A stretch of 64,000 nt of DNA from the NCBI RefSeq assembly GCF_003473485.1, contig NC_053049.1, positions 11,036,001 through 11,100,000 of the forward strand. Direction: 5' to 3'. Position 1 is the first letter of the stretch. Each line of letters begins with the position of its first letter. The translations under genes and the position numbers were made by a program. The notes under the pieces are model-generated. The model did not search any database. It saw only the letters and a program-made list of their open reading frames with translations, and had not been told where the DNA came from. Positions 24,661 to 36,602 of this stretch are shown here, in pieces. This stretch comes from Medicago truncatula (Eukaryota; Streptophyta; Magnoliopsida; Fabales; Fabaceae).

Positions 24661-27032
24661 ATGGACGGACGTTCAGATACTGTGAGTCCTTTGTTAGAGC
24701 GCGATGGTGTGAGAATTTCAAGAGTAAGTTTTCGTAGCTGTGAAATTTAAAATTGAATGGTTTTTTAAATTAACTTAGCATGTGGTTAAAAGAATTTTTT
24801 TTACAGGGTTTTGAAGATGAAAGTGGAGGTAATAACAACACAAATTGCGAACAAAGCAATGGAGATGGCAGTGGAAGTTCAAATGCAGTTGAAGGCTCAC
24901 TGGATGAAACTAATGAAGTCAATCCGATTATGATAAAAGATATGGTTGATATAATGAATATTGACCTGGAAAACATTTGTGTGGCTGATGTGGAAAGATA
25001 TGAATTTGTTGGTTTAGATGTTGCCTACATGTTTTACTCTTGGTTTGCCAGCATGTCAGGATTTTCAGTTCGTAAGGGGCAAGTGGCGAGGGATCGAAAT
25101 GGTGAAGTCGTCCAAAGACCTTTGTTTGTTCATGTCAAGGTTACAGGGAGGATAGGGGGTTAACTATGGAAAACCGAAAGCGTGAGCCAAAAAATGAAAC
25201 AATCATGCTATGTTAGAAGGTACTCTTTGTGGAATGTTGCCAGCGTACAGAAAAATGAGCGAGGCCGATATAGCTGAAATTGAGCGTAGTCGAAAAGCAG
25301 GGATAAGTCCTTACCAAATGTATGAGTCTTTGGCAAATGCTTCCGGGGGTTTTCATAAGGTAGGATTTGTTAAAAAGGATTTGTACAACCAGGTTGCGAG
25401 GCAACACAAATCATTGTTTTCTGATGCTTATGGTGAAGTTAAGTATCTTCGAGATCTTTGCACAGACGATCCTCTAATGTTTGTGAAAAGCTGTATTGAC
25501 GATGATAGGAGGCTTGAGCGTCTGTTCTGGTGTGACGGTGAAAGTCGTATGAATTATGAGATATTTGGAGATGTTTTGGCCTTTGATGCAACTTATCGGA
25601 AGAACAAGTACAATTGTCTGTTTGTTGTGTTCTCAGGTGTTAATCACCATAATCAGACCATTGTTTTTGCGACAGGTGTAGTAACGCGGGAGACCGAAGA
25701 CACATATGTATAGCTGTTGGAACAATTTTTGAGTGCAATGAACGGTAAACCTCCTTTGTCAGTTATAACAGATGGCGACCTTGCAATGAAAAATGCCATT
25801 AAAAAGGTTTTTCCTACAGCGCACCACAGGTTGTGTGCCTGGCATCTGTTAAGGAATGCTTCCACCAACATTGGGATTCCTGATTTTATGTCTTATCTGA
25901 AAAAATGCATGTTGGGTGACATTGAGATTAACAAATTTGAAAATCTGTTGTCTGAGATGGTTCAAAAGTTTGGGTTAGAAAACAACAGTTGGATCAATGA
26001 GATGTACGAAAAGAAGAAGATGTGGGTCACCTCTTACATCAGAGGAAGTTTCTTTGCTGATATAAGAACCACCTTTCGTTGTGAGGCACTCCATAGCCAC
26101 ATGGGACAATACGTGCATTCTCGGATAAACATGACTGGTTTTGTGCAACAGTTCCATAGGTGTTTAACATTTTTTGGTTCAGGGAAATTTTATCTGATTA
26201 CCAATCCAATTATGGTCTGCCTGTGATGCAGACCAGTTTACGTTCATTAGAGAAATCTGTGGCTAATCAGTTTACGAAGGCGATTTTTCTTATGTTTCGT
26301 ACCGTGCTGAAAAGATCATTGCTTCTTAGAGTTACAGAAAGCCAAGAAATTTCCATGGGGTATATTTTCACGATTTCAAAATACCGTGGTGATGGTAGGG
26401 TTTGGCATGTGACATATTGTGAAGAACCAGTTGTTTTAAAATGCTCGTGTCTTAGAATGGAATCGCTTGGTTTGCTGTGTGATCATATTCTTGTTGTTCT
26501 TCTGTATCTTGATTTTGATGATCTTCCAAAATGTTTGGTTTTGCAAAGGTGGTCCAAGTTTGCTTAAGATTCGATTTGTGGTAGTTATGCCAATGGATCT
26601 CTTTATTGGGACTCGCAAATTGCTACAAGGTATTATGGCATATTCCAAATGTGTAAAGTTGTTGCTGAGATGGTATACGAAGATGAAGATGAGTACAACC
26701 GTGTTGTCGAATATCTGAGTGGTGAAATTAATCGGCTTAAATTGAAAAGGAACGACGCAAATTGTGATACAGTTCCAGTGGCACAGAACAGCACGGACGA
26801 GAATGTGTTGGATCCACAATGTGTAAGAACAAAGGGTTGTGGAGCTAACCCCAGTGGTACTCCTGGTAGACGTAAACGTACACAAAATTGAAGCGTTTGT
26901 GGTGTCATAGGTCATAATAGACGTTGTTGTCCTTCCATCAGTCACATTAATCTTGGGCAGACACAAACACCAATGTCAATTGACGAAGGAATTCTCCAAG
27001 ACGAGGATGCATACAACAGTGAGGGTTACAAT
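24661..27032 (+). pseudogene. FAR1/FHY3-type MULE transposase pseudogene
   Basis: Exon 1 (24661-24723) splices in phase to 24807. The order is: start of a FAR1 DNA-binding domain (AYMFYSWFASMSGFSVRKGQ); MULE transposase core with FGDVLAFDATYRKNKYNCLF (25570-25630), SVITDGDLAMKNAIKKVFP and HHRLCAWHLLRNAS; SWIM zinc finger CSCLRMESLGLLCDH (about 26440-26485); and a C-terminal zinc knuckle near 26895. Lesions: a frameshift near 25135; a deletion removing the rest of the FAR1 zinc domain near 25200; a TAG where a Trp is expected at 25711; a frameshift near 26175; a TAA at 26564; and a TGA at 26889 where the first knuckle Cys should be. This is a dead transposase or FRS gene, and the intact spliced N-terminus argues against a retrocopy. 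Terminal inverted repeats were not found. Confidence 0.88.
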
Positions 27033-28700
27033 GTAAGTGAATGTCAAGTTATTATAGCAGGATTCCTTGTATTTTAAATTTAAATGTAGTTCATTATCTG
27101 TCTGTCTTATAATTTATTTATCCGTTTTGAAGGACATGCTGAGCCAGGATTGAAACGTGTATCGTCCATGTTATGGAAGCCTTGTTACGAATATTACTAT
27201 GTAAGCAGTTTTATTATTTCCTTTCATGTAATTTTTAAGTATTGCGTATGATATGTAGATAAATTTTTAATCTATGTTGCAAAATGTATATGTTGCAGAT
27301 GAGTTGTTGTCATGGAAATGATTTGGGGTCCAATATGTTTCAATGAATATGCTTTATAGAGCAAATTTAAATCAACTGTTTAAACAATGGTGGTTTTCTG
27401 CGTGTTATGTAGTATATTATTTGAATATTTTAGTTTGTGTGATGTACCAAGTTGTCTGTGTGATGTACACTATCTGGATTTGTGTCGTAATGTTGTATGA
27501 TGTTGCGATGTAGAGTAATCATGGACCTGTATTACCTTAATTGGTGTGGCACTTATTTGCTTTCAATTGACATCCATATTTTGAATTATCATAGATGTGA
27601 ATGTTGATTACCATTAGGTAATCATAATGTTTTGGTATTATTACAGAATCGGAAATAGAATTCTTATTCTTGGTATTCTCCTTGGTTGCTCAAAGACCCT
27701 TGTGAAATTATTTGAATTTTGTTTTTTTTTTCATGACACTCAAACCATGATCAAAGATGTGTATACTGATAATGAACGACACCCTAAAGCTATTGACAAT
27801 TGCCGATATTATTCATCCGATTTCAGGTTATAAGTTGTTGATTCAGACCAATTTTACTTTAGATAAATAATGGTAGGCAGTGGTGTTGGATTTGGAAGCT
27901 AAAGGCACATGAGAATATCAAAAATTTCATTTTAGTGTTTTAGCCATCAATATTCGTACTCTCTCCTTGCTTCACCATGCAAGTATGACCCCATTGCAGA
28001 TTTGTGGTCGTTGTGTTGTTTTAATCATGAAGAAAGCATAACCCATTGCCTTTGTGATTATATAAATGCATATTTTTTTTTTTTTGCAATGTATCGGATT
28101 CAACGATGTTGGTTTCTTTTAAAGGCTGACACAATACATTGGATCAAAGATTGAACCTGACACAATAGAAATTTATGAACACAGGGCCGCAACACAACAG
28201 AGAAAAATTCCAGCAAAAGGCACACAACAGCAAAAACAGACAGCAAAAACCAGCGGCCTTCACTGATAACACCGCAACTCATGACAGTAACTGCAAGTCC
28301 ACATAATAGATATTCCAAAACAGACTTCCAGAGAACAAAAACTCCAAGCACAACTAAATCAAGACAGCCACAAACAACAACACATTAAAGAACACAATTA
28401 CCAGTCAAAGCCCATTTTTATTAATTGAAAGATGCACCAAGAAATTTATATTATATGTGTGGTGTTAGCATACTATTAACAAATTATGATAATAAATGTG
28501 AAAATGGGCAAGGGAACATATGATACTAATAACCTTCATTAATACCGGGACTAAAAATATTACACAACCAAAATGTTTAAGACCCAATATAGGATCATCA
28601 AGGCAAAATATCATTACAAAATACATAATTGTCATTAGTCTAACAACAAACCAAGGATTTAAAACATCAATAGCAAAAAATAAACCAAATAAAGCCAACA
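27033..28700. other. Sequence between two convergent transposon genes
   Basis: No host gene. A probable last intron and 3' end of the FAR1-like pseudogene lie at the left. Around 28072-28360 a T-run followed by a minus-strand open stretch rich in Val/Leu/Phe resembles the tail of a retroelement, and a similar low-complexity stretch occurs at 29430-29600; neither family is recognised. Confidence 0.35.
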
Positions 28701-28759
28701 TCAAACTTCAAGAGTTCCAGCCTAAAACACAATTAACATTACAACACATTAGGTCATTT

Positions 28760-30960
28760 AAAAAAGAACAAGCCCAAGATAAAATTACTAAGCAGCACCC
28801 CCATCAACTCTTTCATCTCGTTGGCCTTCAAAGTTTCAATCTCCTCCCAATGTTTCTTTGCATCATGGGCGAGCATCTCCTTGTAATCGTTGTGAGGACC
28901 AAGCAATAAACGCATAATAAGCTTCATCCGAACCTGTCTTTCATCCATCTGTTTGTTTACATGACAATTATATTGAAATAAGTATACGATCATTTAGATT
29001 AATACTGAGTGTAACTTTAATTATATTAGCCAATCAGTTGCACACCACTCCCACGATCTGCTTATTGAAGGCGTTCTGCATGTTGATCCACTCGGCTACC
29101 CACAGGCCAGCATTTTCGCTATGATACAAATTTTGGTAAACATGGTAAATAATTACGGATTGGGTTATATGAGTATGATTATAATTATTTTAATTTATAC
29201 ATGTGGCCACAGTTTGGAACACCCCTTGGTTCTTCTATTTCCCAGAATTCAAAGTCAGGAAAGACACAAAAGTCCACTTCATAGTCATAAATTATTAGAG
29301 TCATCTAGACCAGAACTGCAGCCTACATCAATAGTTATAAGGATGATTTAAATTATGCTTCATTTACATTATTTACTAGTTTTATTTACTAGTTTTTGTT
29401 ATACTGAAACATCATATATTATTAACACCAACAAATAAGAGAGGTACAAAATATGGTGACAACGAAAATGTCAAAACCGAACACAACAGAAAACAGAGGC
29501 ACTACTGCAAATATAAAACTAGTGGAAATAACAGCCAACCAACGCACAACCAAGAAAACAAAACCCATAAAACAGCCCTTATAGCATAAAAATATGTGAC
29601 CCATAGACCACTACAGCAGCATAACAGAAGCTTGAAGGCACTACCTAAAATGGCACATTAGTTACTAGTTGTAAATTACAGGAGCACTTACAATTTGTTT
29701 CAGCACACGGTGTCTTTCCTCAACTTTGTCTGCAACCAAATGGGAGTCCAGCAAATAGATCTTTCTATCCACAATGTGTACCACCATCAAACACCAGTGC
29801 CCTGCCTCATCCACAATAGGGACATATATCTACACAATAAAGAATTCCATTGGTTACAAGTGTTTATCAACTGTTATATTTTGTAAATAAACCAACATGT
29901 AGATGTATATTATTTAGTATACGCAGTAGTTTGAATGTATACCAGTTTCAATTTTTTAAAGGCTGGCATCTAATCATGCCCGTATATGACCACAAACTTC
30001 TCAGCGCTAAAACCTGATTGCACATCTGTCTGCAGATATTTGAAAAAGCGACATTACATGAAAAATCAAAATCCAAATCTTGTAACATAGTATGATATAC
30101 AACAGATAGTCATATTACCGCAAAGGAGTGAGGCAAACCCACATGTTTTGGGTCAATGCATGCTTTTGAGCCCACGTAACTTTCAAAGCCATCATGTATA
30201 TGATCTATATGTTTTACCAAATATATTAGAATAAAAGTTCACACTCTACTGCATAAATTTTATTTTATTTGCAAGTAAACAAGAACCCTAGAAATATACT
30301 ACTTCTTACTTGTCTTCCCACATATCCTCTAGGGACAAGACATTGAAATTTGGATCTTATAAAGACGGTGTCCCCCATTGAAAAAACAAGCTCATTTTTC
30401 CGACAATAACAAATAGGATTTGATTAATAATGATCCTGAGAGTGATGGATGAAAAAAAAACATTCTTATAAGCTTAAGTGGGTAAGTATATAAAAAGGAA
30501 TTATAGTTCAACAAGCACGTACGATTGGAAGTCATCTCATAATATATACGCACATAGGATGGCCTCCTCCGCCGTCAGACGCATGTCTAAAGTTGGTCTG
30601 AATGTGCATTTTACATACTACATGCAAATACGACATGAAAAATAAATTTTTACTAGACAACCTTCGTATATGGTATATTAAATTGATAGTCATTTATCAT
30701 TACCTTTAGAAGGATTCCTCCGCTAGACTTGAAAATGTGTGGGCGAAATGGTCTGGGAGGAAGCTTTCCCCTTGTAACCATGGTGGAGGTTGATCCTGGA
30801 GATGCTAAGCAACTCTTTGCAGCAGCAACATCCGAGGGTGACATCTTTTTCTGCCTCTTGAAGGAAATATTTGTGGGTGAACGAGTAAATGACAACTTTT
30901 TATAAACAACAACGTCGTCATTTAGAAGTATCTACAAGTTAACTAAAATTTTAGTTATAT
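28760..30960 (-). pseudogene. Ulp1-like (C48) protease relic, transposon-type
   Basis: Minus-strand coding pieces occur in order. About 30960-30654 has DVVVYKKLSFTRSP and a basic Pro/Ser linker. About 30600-30525 has LDMRLTAEEAILCAYIYYEM. About 30400-30310 has MGDTVFIRSKFQCLVPRGYV. About 30200-30120 has DGFESYVGSKACIDPKHVGL. About 29830-29690 has IYVPIVDEAGHWCLMVV then IYLLDS, which supplies the His and Asp of the triad. About 29110-29045 has ENAGLWVAEWINMQ. About 28960-28760 has MKLIMRLLLGPHNDYKEML. This order fits the C48 SUMO-protease-like domain carried by many plant MULEs. The motif normally reading N-x-C-G shows Ala at the Cys position, and a stop falls at about 29970 after VVIYGHD. It is probably inactive. 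It converges on the FAR1-like pseudogene. Confidence 0.7.
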
Positions 30961-31039
30961 TGAAAAAATTTAAGAGTACATAAAGGTTGTATTGTGTACG
31001 TTAATACCTTTGCATGTGGTGATCTCTTATAAATTTTAG

Positions 31040-31255
31040 TTATATTGAAAATATTTTAATGTTCTTCAGGTAAACCTTATGAATCCTATTCCATCAAAAT
31101 ATTTTAATGTTCTTAAGGTAAACCTTATGAATCCAATTCTTATTACCTCTTCCCATCAAAATACTTCATGTTCTTCAGGTAAACCTTATCAATCCTATTC
31201 CAATTACCTCTTCCCATCAAAATACTTCATGTTCTTCAGGTAAACCTTATGAATC
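31040..31255. repeat. Tandem repeat, about 61-bp unit
   Basis: Three to four diverged units each contain CATCAAAATA-C/T-TT, then ATGTTCTTCAGGTAAACCTT, then ATGAATCC. The last two units (about 31125-31250) are nearly identical over 61 bp; the earlier ones are shorter. Confidence 0.75.
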
Positions 31256-33219
31256 TGAATCTGAGAACTCTGTTCATTTTCAAATTGTCACGTTTTGACA
31301 TTTAACATAAACCAAAACAATTATTAAATGCTACTACTTTGATGGGATAATTTTTACTATTACTATAATAACCTTACTCATTTAATATTCGATTTCATAT
31401 ATTTCTCATTCCATAAATAAATAACTAATGATATTTATTGATAAAAAATAATTAATGTTACATTGAACTTTGAAAATATATATTTAAATAGGAAGAAATT
31501 GGTTTCCCAGATTTTTTTTTTGTCCAAATGTTATATTTTTTTTCCAAATATCATAGGAATAAGGTCCGGAAGGAATAAGACTTTGTATTATGTATGTTAC
31601 TGATTTTTTATTTATTTTTAAATATTAAATCGACTGAGACTTACACAACACACCATATTTTATTTTTTTACCCAGATCTGACCGTTGGTTAATGTAGAAT
31701 CATCCCTTTCCGTTGTGTGAAATATAAATGTTCATGGTGTTTTTATTTTGAATTGCCTTTTCATTATTATTTTGAAATAATTGGGTATAGCTAATTAGAT
31801 CAAATCAGACAAATTTATCATCATATGAATCCCTTCCTGAATCGCTTTGTTGCATTTGCATTCTCAATGCCATTGTATGTAATTAAGAAAACCAAAAATG
31901 TATTTTGATAAAGTAATAAAATAAATTTATTTTTCTGAAAGCAAAATTGAAGCAGGTTTAACACACATATTTGATCTCCCATTAACATTACCAATGTTAA
32001 AAAAGGTTCATTATTACCTTAATAAACAAAAATGTTCATAATTGCAATATACAAAATCAAAAAACCTTCTTCTTAGGACTTTTCTTAAAAATAAAAAACT
32101 AACTTAGTTCATTTATTGATGACAATACATTTACGTTTCAATTTTAAGCTTTAATAAAAAAATATTACTCATTATATAAAAATACATCAATAGACAATTC
32201 TATGTATGTATCTTATTTTTAGTAGGTTAATGATCTCGTTAACAAGTGGAATTTTTTTTTTCCTTAAAAAAAAAAGTGGATTTTTTTTCTTTCTAATCCG
32301 ATATTATCAACCCATTTGGTTTTAACCGTATCTTATTTTTTAAATTAATCTCCTCCCATTTGGTTTTACTCATTCGCGTTCCTAAGTGCGTTAACTCCCG
32401 CATAAAATAAAATGTCAAACGTATGGGAATTTGCGGTGCGGTTTGGTTCGATTTTGAGGCTAAAATTCATCCGAACCGTAAGCTGAAAAAGTACGCGGTT
32501 TGGATTGGATCGGTTGCTGTAGTTTTGCTTATACAATTTTTTTTTTTTGTTTTCAACATTAAAATAAAATTACAAAGATAAAACACAACATATTTTCAGC
32601 AATGTTTTAAATTTCATCCAACATTATGATTTTATTTTCATCGAACAATGTACCCAACTACGTACACCAGATTTAAACGTGGACAAAAAGTAATTAAATT
32701 TTGTAAAAATTACAAAAGACTAAATTTTTTATCATTCTTTAAGAGTTCAAGTACCACAAAAATATGTCGTTTAAAGGGGAAAAAAAAAAGAGGAAACTTA
32801 ACAAGAGAAAAAAATATGTCATTTTCTTAAAGTTTCTATTTAGATTGGTAAAATCAAAACCGCAAACCAAACCAAATCATGCGGTTTAGTAAAAAAATTG
32901 TCCGAATACATCCGAACCAAGTGCCATTTTTTGCGGTTTCAATTTAGATTGATTCGGTTTGCGGTTTTTCTATTTTATTAGTTCGGTTTTAAACACGCCT
33001 ACTCAAACGTGATTTAATCTCACAAATATTTTTCAGCTATTATGCAATTAATGAAGGTGCGATTAGCAAATTTCTAAACTTATCTCTTAGCTAGCGAACA
33101 GGCCCACCAGCAAGTCCATTACCTACCCTATAAAAAAAGCCCATAGTCGCTGACATGATAAGATTTTGTCAACGCGTGGCAACCCACTTATTTTTCTACT
33201 CATTAATCTGTTATTAATT
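31256..33219. other. AT-rich intergenic island
   Basis: Very AT-rich with no supported gene. Repeated GGTTTGGTTCG-type words appear at 32430-32520 and inverted at 32850-32995 (listed separately). Confidence 0.5.
32430..32995. repeat. Imperfect inverted repeat of GCGGTTTGGTTCG words
   Basis: The left side holds GCGGTGCGGTTTGGTTCGAT, ATCCGAACCGTAAGC and CGCGGTTTGGATTGGATCGG. The right side holds AACCGCAAACCAAACCAAAT, CATCCGAACCAAG and GATTCGGTTTGCGG. This resembles a diverged foldback element. Ends and target duplication could not be fixed. Confidence 0.45.
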
Positions 33220-33403
33220 GAGAAATGATATTTGAACATCCATTTAATGACAACTTTTGCAACAACTTTCTCTCTCATACTCACATTATTTTTTACTTTA
33301 TCTCTCTATTGTTATCGTTTCCATGCCAATACCACTTTTTTCTTTGTAAAATATAGTTGTCAAATAAGTTGTCACCAAATTAATTGTTCAAATAACACTC
33401 CTC
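33220..33403. mobile_element. MITE with 9-bp target duplication, 184 bp
   Basis: Left arm GAGAAATGATATTTGAACAT; right arm reversed GAGGAGTGTTATTTGAACAA, both continuing into TGACAACTT. Perfect flanking 9-mers TTATTAATT (33211-33219 and 33404-33412). The arms cover much of the element. The 9-bp duplication points to the Mutator superfamily. Confidence 0.85.
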
Positions 33404-34305
33404 TTATTAATTTCGGATACCGTTGACAGAATTTTTAAAAACAAATAGACACTGTTTCACCCGGGGAAGAAAGGTTTCCTGTAAAACATCCAGATAACTA
33501 CATAATATAATCATATATCTTATGATTATGACAATTGCCGCTTCAGTCATGGTTACAATTTACGACCCTCTTTTCCATATTAAATTTGTAGGTTATTGTG
33601 AGAAGTCACGTCCGAGCCATTCTTATCAAAATCCTCTTACAAAGTGTGTGTCTACACTTGATGAACTAGAGAGAACTAGAAGACGTGAGAACGTTTCAGA
33701 TGAAGCCTATGGAAATGAAGTTTTGGAAAAGCTTGTGAAGGGAAATGTTTATCGGAAGCGTGATTGCGGACTACAACTACAACATGTGGTGATAGTGATG
33801 AGGAGACATACTTAATCTTAGTATTTTGTTTAAGGTTTTTATGTTGCTTACTTCTTTCTATTTTGTTTAAGGTCTCATCATAGTGTCACTGTACCAATGC
33901 AATGTACCAATGCAACATTAATGTTAATTTTTCTATTATAATCTTAATTATTTCTTATTATCCCTTTTTTCAATTCTTTCATTTATCTTTCCATATTATT
34001 TATTAAAGAAAATTTTGTAAAACAATTCATAATATCTTTTTTCCACACAATATTAATTGCATTTATTAATATGTGTGAAATGCTCAAAACGTCATACAAT
34101 TTGGGATGGATGGAGTATAATTAGATGATAATGTGACATTTTACACTAGTGATAATACATAGTTATTTGTGTCAAAAGAAAACGATAGTACATATTTATT
34201 TGTGTCCCAAAAAAGAAGTTAGTACATATTTATTAAACTCAATTTAATTATATCAAAAGTTGTTGATTGAAAAAAGAAAAGAAAATTGCTTCTATTTAAA
34301 TTTCA
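33404..34305. other. Intergenic with an unrecognised open stretch
   Basis: A plus-strand open stretch near 33590-33815 reads like protein (CEKSRPSHSYQNPLTKCVS, then ENVSDEAYGNEVLEKLVKGN). I do not recognise it, it has no plausible start and it ends abruptly; it may be a transposon fragment. Near 34105 GGATGGATGGAGTA resembles one end of a Stowaway element without a partner. Confidence 0.35.
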
Positions 34306-35386
34306 GGAAATTATACCCTATACCCCTACACTTCAACCTTCACCCCAACAAATTATAAAAACTGTCAATTTTACCCTCTTTTTAATTTTGACTTCACCCC
34401 AACAAAATGATTTCACGTGCATAATGTTTTTTAGAAATTGAAGAATTCATTCAACATGTAAGCATCAAAAAACTTCATTGCTTTGCTTTTGGAAGGATTC
34501 AATTCCCATCTTAGAATGTTTCTTTCAATGATTTTGATTCCATTATACCATTTACGTTTATGATCAAATTGGGAAAATTAAAATGAATTAGGTTAATAAA
34601 GCGACGCAATGATTTATTGTTTTGTAGTATCAGATACAAGTTCTATCCTCTGCCTTCTAGTAAGCAATGATCCGTTGAAATCAAAGCCTTTGAATTGTCA
34701 TCAATTTTCCCAATGATATAGTCAAGCAGTTCCATGTGAATTTTTCAACGTGAAAAATTATGTTATGGGTGTTGGTTTCGGATGATAAATTGGATTTTGG
34801 TTTTAGGGAAATGGAATTAGAGAGATAAGGCTAATCGAAATTGGGTTGTTGTTTTGGTGGAAGATTGCGGTGGAAGAATTTACACGGTGGTACCGATGAG
34901 GGTGTAAGGAACCTATATAATTTCATAAAATTAAGGCTAAAATATGGTTTTGGTCCCTGCAAATATGTCTCGTTTTGGTTTTAGTCCCTGCAAAATTTTT
35001 TTGTTGTTTTTGGTCCCTGCAAATATGTCTCATTTTGGTTTTGGTCCCTGGCTCCACTTTTGTGATAATTTGCACACGTGTCACATGATGACTTAACCAT
35101 TTATTAGAGAAATAGTCCCTGCAAAATCTTTTGATTTTGAAAAAGGTCCTTGCAAAATATTTTGTTTTTGGAAATAGTCCCTGTTTGCAGGGACCAAAAA
35201 CAACAAAATTTTTTTGCAGGGACTAAAACCAAAACGAGGCATATTTGCAGGGACCAAAACCATATTTTAGCCTAAAATTAAAATGTACAGAAACTTTTGT
35301 TGGGGTGAGTGAAAATAAAAAAGGGGTAAAATTGACATTTTCAATAGTTTGTTGGGGTGAATGATTAAATGTAGGGTATAATTTCC
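34306..35386. mobile_element. Non-autonomous MULE, 1081 bp, hosting a nested MITE
   Basis: Long inverted ends: GGAAATTATACCCTATACCC on the left and GGAAATTATACCCTACATTT on the right when reversed, continuing through CACCCCAACAAA and GTCAATTTTACCC in both arms for about 90 bp. Perfect 9-bp duplication TAAATTTCA (34297-34305 and 35387-35395). About 500 bp of non-terminal interior has no clear coding frame. A second element (34934-35273) has inserted near the right arm. The 9-bp duplication and long arms fit a Mutator-like element. Confidence 0.9.
34934..35273. mobile_element. Nested foldback MITE, 340 bp
   Basis: Near-perfect arms of about 88 bp start AGGCTAAAATATGGTTTTGG and repeat GGTCCCTGCAAA several times, reversed on the right. 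AAAATTA flanks both sides (34927-34933 and 35274-35280). It is inserted in the right portion of the 1081-bp MULE, so it is younger than that element. A transcript would fold into a long hairpin. Confidence 0.9.
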
Positions 35387-35786
35387 TAAATTTCATTTTA
35401 AAGAAAGAATTAAGACTGATTTATCAAACAATTAAACTAAAGTGGTTAATAAATTTCATTTAAGGACGAATCATTTAGAAGAATCCAAGTTCAAAATATG
35501 GTTGTAATAATTTTTGTTCAGACTTTACTTTTTTTTTTCCACCAAATTCCGAATGACTAGAGTCACCAATTTTTTTTCTATGAAAAGGGCAAAAAAGGAA
35601 CACGAAAAAGAAAATTAAGGGTAAAAACTAAACTCTTTTGCTTTCTTAACAAATGCCGTTATGGCAAGACACTTTTTTTTTTCTTAAAAGTTTTTTTTTT
35701 TCTTTTGAAAAAATGACAAGACGCTTATTTGCAAGACTCTCAAACAATTATAAAAAACAAAATTATATTTTTGGTAATTTAATTTA

Positions 35787-36602
35787 GACTGGTGTTAGTC
35801 ATACCCCAAAAAAAAACAAGTTACACCCGAATTTATTTAAAATTTTACAATAATACCAAAATTGCCCTCTTCATATAAATTTTTAAAAACCCATCTTTTA
35901 TGATCATTCTGAACCCTTACCCCCTTTCATCCACAAATCACCATAGATGTGCAACCAATATCTGAATCAACATCTTTGTTATTGATCTGTACTATATTCA
36001 TAAAGGTTAGTGAATTTCATGAATTTTATTTTCGATGAGTTTCTATTTGTTTATTGTTTGTTTTGGTATGAGATATGTTCAATTTAGGTTAGTGTAAATT
36101 AAGTTTACTTATGTTCAATTTAGGTTAATGTAAATTTAGTTTACTTATGTCAATGTAAATTAAGTTTACTTATGTTCAATTTAGGTTAATGTAAATTTAG
36201 TTTACTTATGTTCAATCTAAGTTAATGTAAATTTAGTTTACTTACGTTCAATTTAGGTTAGTGTAAATTCAGTTTACATGTATATAAGAGGTTAGTGTAA
36301 ATTCAGGTTAGTTACGTTCAATCTAGGTTAATGTAAATTAAGTTTACTTATGTTCAATCTAGGTTAATGTAAATTCAGTTTAGTTACGTTCAATCTAGGT
36401 TAATGTAAATTAAGTTTACTTATGTTCAATCTAGGTTAATGTAAATTCAGTTTACTTACTTTCAATATAGGTTAATGTAAATTAAGTTTACTTATGTTCA
36501 ATTTAGCTTAATGTAAATTAAGTTTACTTATGTTCAATTTAGGGGTATATTAGTCATTCTGGAGTGTAACTTGTTTTTTTTGGGGTGTGACTAGCACCAG
36601 TC
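35787..36602. mobile_element. MULE-type MITE, 816 bp, with internal minisatellite
   Basis: The left end GACTGGTGTTAGTCATACCC and the right end reversed GACTGGTGCTAGTCACACCC continue into CAAAAAAAACAAGTTACAC, about 45 bp of inverted repeat. Perfect 9-bp duplication TTTAATTTA (35778-35786 and 36603-36611). More than half the interior is a 36-bp tandem array. No coding frame. Confidence 0.92.
36076..36550. repeat. Minisatellite, 36-bp unit, about 13 copies
   Basis: Unit GTTCAATTTAGGTTAATGTA continuing AATTTAGTTTACTTAT. About thirteen copies run head to tail, including one shortened copy near 36150 and one rearranged copy near 36270-36310. Units alternate AAATTAAG/AAATTCAG and TTATG/TTACG variants in a partly regular order, suggesting growth by multi-unit duplication. 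It lies wholly inside the 816-bp MITE. Confidence 0.93.

Noticed and set aside
34090..34120. Stowaway element at GGATGGATGGAGTA
   Set aside because: Only one end resembles the Stowaway terminus; no inverted partner or TA pair was found.
36076..36550. CRISPR-like array
   Set aside because: The 36-bp units are contiguous with no unique spacers, and the genome is a plant; it is a minisatellite.
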